From NCBI GenBank assembly GCA_937907215.1, contig CALESG010000057.1, positions 1-33,714 on the forward strand: 33,714 nt of DNA, read 5' to 3'. Of this stretch, positions 32,328-33,714 are shown piece after piece; the stretch's first letter is position 1, and every line of letters starts with the position of its first letter. Position numbers and translations under genes: made by a program. The stretch is from an uncultured Ruminococcus sp. (GTDB lineage Bacteria > Bacillota > Clostridia > Oscillospirales > Ruminococcaceae). The notes under the pieces were generated by a model. The model did no database searches, had not been told where the DNA came from, and saw only the letters and a list, made by a program, of their open reading frames with translations.

Positions 32328-33122
32328 TTATATAAATCCATATTCTTTTAATGCATATGATATTCCATCCATTTCAAGATCTTTTGTAATATAATCAGCA
32401 TACTTATAAAGCGATTTGCTGCCACCCATGGCAATGCCCAAACCTGCGGCTTCAAGCATAGCTGCATCATTAAGACTATCACCAAAGGCTATAGAATTTT
32501 TTAATTCTACTCCTATTTCCTGCAAAATTCTGATCATACCGCTTGCCTTATTACAGTCAAGCGGTATCATTTCAGCAAAATTAGATCCTCTGTCTATATA
32601 CTCAAAATGATTTGCTATTATACAACGAAAACGTTCTATATTCATATTATCTTCAAACCATATAACAAATTTATCAAAGCATATGTCATCCGTATCATTT
32701 ACATCAATTGCAGTCGCTCCGCCGTTTACACATTCCTGAAGAAGCTCCTCCATTTCAGGCATAGTTCCTGCCCTTCTGTCTGTCATTAAAACATCACTTC
32801 GTTCATATATCGGAACACAGCCACAGTCGCACACAGCATCAATAATTGACCTGCAAAGCTCCGGAGAATTTACTTTACGATAAAAAGTCTTATCGTTCAA
32901 AATTATTTCAGTTCCGCATCCGCAAACATATCCATCAAATCCTATAGAACGTATTTCTTCATCTATATTGGAAAATGTTCTGCCTGTATTTACAAATACT
33001 TTATTGCCATTTAAACGAAGCTTTTTTATTGCATCAATTGTGCTTTCCGGAATATATCTGTCACTCTCAGAACGTATAGTCCCATCAATATCAAAAAAGA
33101 AAACTTTACTCTTTAAAGACAT
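32328..33122 (-). CDS. Cof-type HAD-IIB phosphatase
   Basis: A haloacid dehalogenase-superfamily hydrolase, probably acting on small phosphorylated metabolites. The 264-residue protein shows motif I FFDIDGT (nucleophile D11, acid-base D13), motif II in KVFVNTGRT, a Cof-type (C2B) cap domain in the middle, the motif III lysine in DCNKASGM, and motif IV FGDSLNDAAMLEAAG. The substrate cannot be deduced; proteins of this type dephosphorylate sugar phosphates, flavin mononucleotide or its precursors in some bacteria. It lies 60 bases downstream of ribH on the same strand, so a role near riboflavin metabolism is conceivable but unproven. The ribosome binding site (AAGGGA) is weak. Confidence 0.9.
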   Translation of the reverse strand: MSLKSKVFFFDIDGTIRSESDRYIPESTIDAIKKLRLNGNKVFVNTGRTFSNIDEEIRSIGFDGYVCGCGTEIILNDKTFYRKVNSPELCRSIIDAVCDCGCVPIYERSDVLMTDRRAGTMPEMEELLQECVNGGATAIDVNDTDDICFDKFVIWFEDNMNIERFRCIIANHFEYIDRGSNFAEMIPLDCNKASGMIRILQEIGVELKNSIAFGDSLNDAAMLEAAGLGIAMGGSKSLYKYADYITKDLEMDGISYALKEYGFI

Positions 33123-33182
33123 TATCTTTCATATCCCTTCTTTATAAATAAATCTAAGGCAACACAAAAACAAATCCCAAAA

Positions 33183-33656
33183 TCAGCCTTCAATATCTAT
33201 TGTATTTAAAAGATTTATCATTTCAAGTGCACTCATAGCACAATCTGTACCCTTATTTCCAGCCTTAGTGCCTGCACGCTCTATAGCCTGTTCAATATTG
33301 TCTGTAGTAAGTACGCCAAAGAGCACCGGTACACCTGTTTCCAACCCTACTTGTGCAATGCCCTTTGAAACTTCAGCACAAACATAATCATAATGACTTG
33401 TTGCACCACGAATAACTGCACCTACACATATTACAGCATCATATTTTCCGGATAATGCAAGTTTTTTTGCGATCATTGGGATTTCAAATGCACCCGGTAC
33501 CCATGCCAGAGTTATATGATCCTCTGCAACTCCGTGTCTTAAAAGGCAGTCTTCCGCACCGCTTATAAGCTTGCTTGTAATAAATTCATTGAATCTTGAT
33601 GCCACAATAGCGATCTTAAATCCTTCACCATCATAAATCCCTTCAAGTTTATGCAT
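33183..33656 (-). CDS. ribH: 6,7-dimethyl-8-ribityllumazine synthase
   Basis: Condenses 5-amino-6-ribitylaminouracil with 3,4-dihydroxy-2-butanone 4-phosphate, the penultimate step of riboflavin synthesis. The 157-residue protein has the aromatic stacking residue F22 (ASRFNEF), VPGAFEIP (53-60), the catalytic H88 in RGATSHYDYV, and E126-R127 (QAIERAGTKAGNKG), all at the same positions as in the B. subtilis enzyme. It forms icosahedral or pentameric assemblies in the family. AGGAGG precedes the ATG. The other rib genes and any FMN riboswitch would lie beyond the right edge of the window. Confidence 0.97.
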   Translation of the reverse strand: MHKLEGIYDGEGFKIAIVASRFNEFITSKLISGAEDCLLRHGVAEDHITLAWVPGAFEIPMIAKKLALSGKYDAVICVGAVIRGATSHYDYVCAEVSKGIAQVGLETGVPVLFGVLTTDNIEQAIERAGTKAGNKGTDCAMSALEMINLLNTIDIEG

Positions 33657-33714
33657 AATTATATTCCTCCTGATATATTTTAAAATATTTAAATTTTTTA
33701 AAAATGAAGATAAT

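Overview
The window is A+T-rich bacterial chromosome with ordinary, densely packed housekeeping genes. It suggests an anaerobic, spore-forming clostridium close to Ruminococcus (Oscillospiraceae). The reasons are a secreted protein with a C-terminal dockerin, spoIVA preceded by a SipL-type SPOCS/LysM gene, Firmicutes-type DnaD and helicase-loader genes, RNase J, GdpP, and strong AGGAGG-type ribosome binding sites. No phage, insertion sequence, CRISPR array or integrase was seen. The genus is inference; no rRNA is present to confirm it.

Layout. 1-3.3 kb (+): the 3' part of a DnaD-domain gene, a DnaC/DnaI-type helicase loader, a small DUF4190-like membrane protein and lgt. 3.3-13 kb (-): in transcription order rnj (RNase J) with a long leader, gdpP, rplI, dnaB, tilS and ftsH. 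The gdpP-rplI-dnaB order is the one known from Bacillus. 13-16.8 kb: an AGCS Na+/amino-acid symporter (-), a YdbS/YdbT-like pair of bacterial PH-domain membrane proteins (+) and a small unknown protein (-). 17-20 kb (+): sipL-like and spoIVA, an evident spore-coat operon with a sigma-E-like promoter. 20.2-21.3 kb: DAHP synthase. 21.4-22.9 kb (-): a lipoprotein and a small secreted protein behind a consensus promoter and a structured leader. 22.9-26.1 kb (-): rarA, glyA and a DUF6514-like gene. 26.4-27.9 kb (+): the dockerin protein. 28-29 kb (-): a candidate small RNA and an MscS channel. 29.3-31.2 kb (+): a membrane protein and a PepV-like dipeptidase. 31.2-33.7 kb (-): trmO, tRNA-Thr(GGT), a Cof-type HAD phosphatase and ribH.

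Working together: DnaD, the loader and DnaB supply replicative helicase loading. SpoIVA and the SipL-like protein would build the basal layer of the spore coat. TrmO lies directly downstream of the gene for tRNA-Thr(GGU), which is its known substrate in E. coli. Lgt would lipidate the lipoprotein encoded at 21.4-22.5 kb.

The most interesting unexplained signals are: (i) a perfect TTGACA-N17-TATAAT promoter with no ORF behind it but two hairpins, a candidate sRNA at about 27.9-28.06 kb; (ii) a leader at 22.72-22.88 kb with four mutually complementary arms and a 10-codon ORF; (iii) the trmO/tRNA-Thr adjacency; (iv) long structured leaders before rnj and the DAHP synthase gene and a 12-bp inverted repeat next to the gdpP ribosome binding site; and (v) three helically phased 10-bp repeats at 26.17 kb. 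I saw no clear defence system or mobile island.
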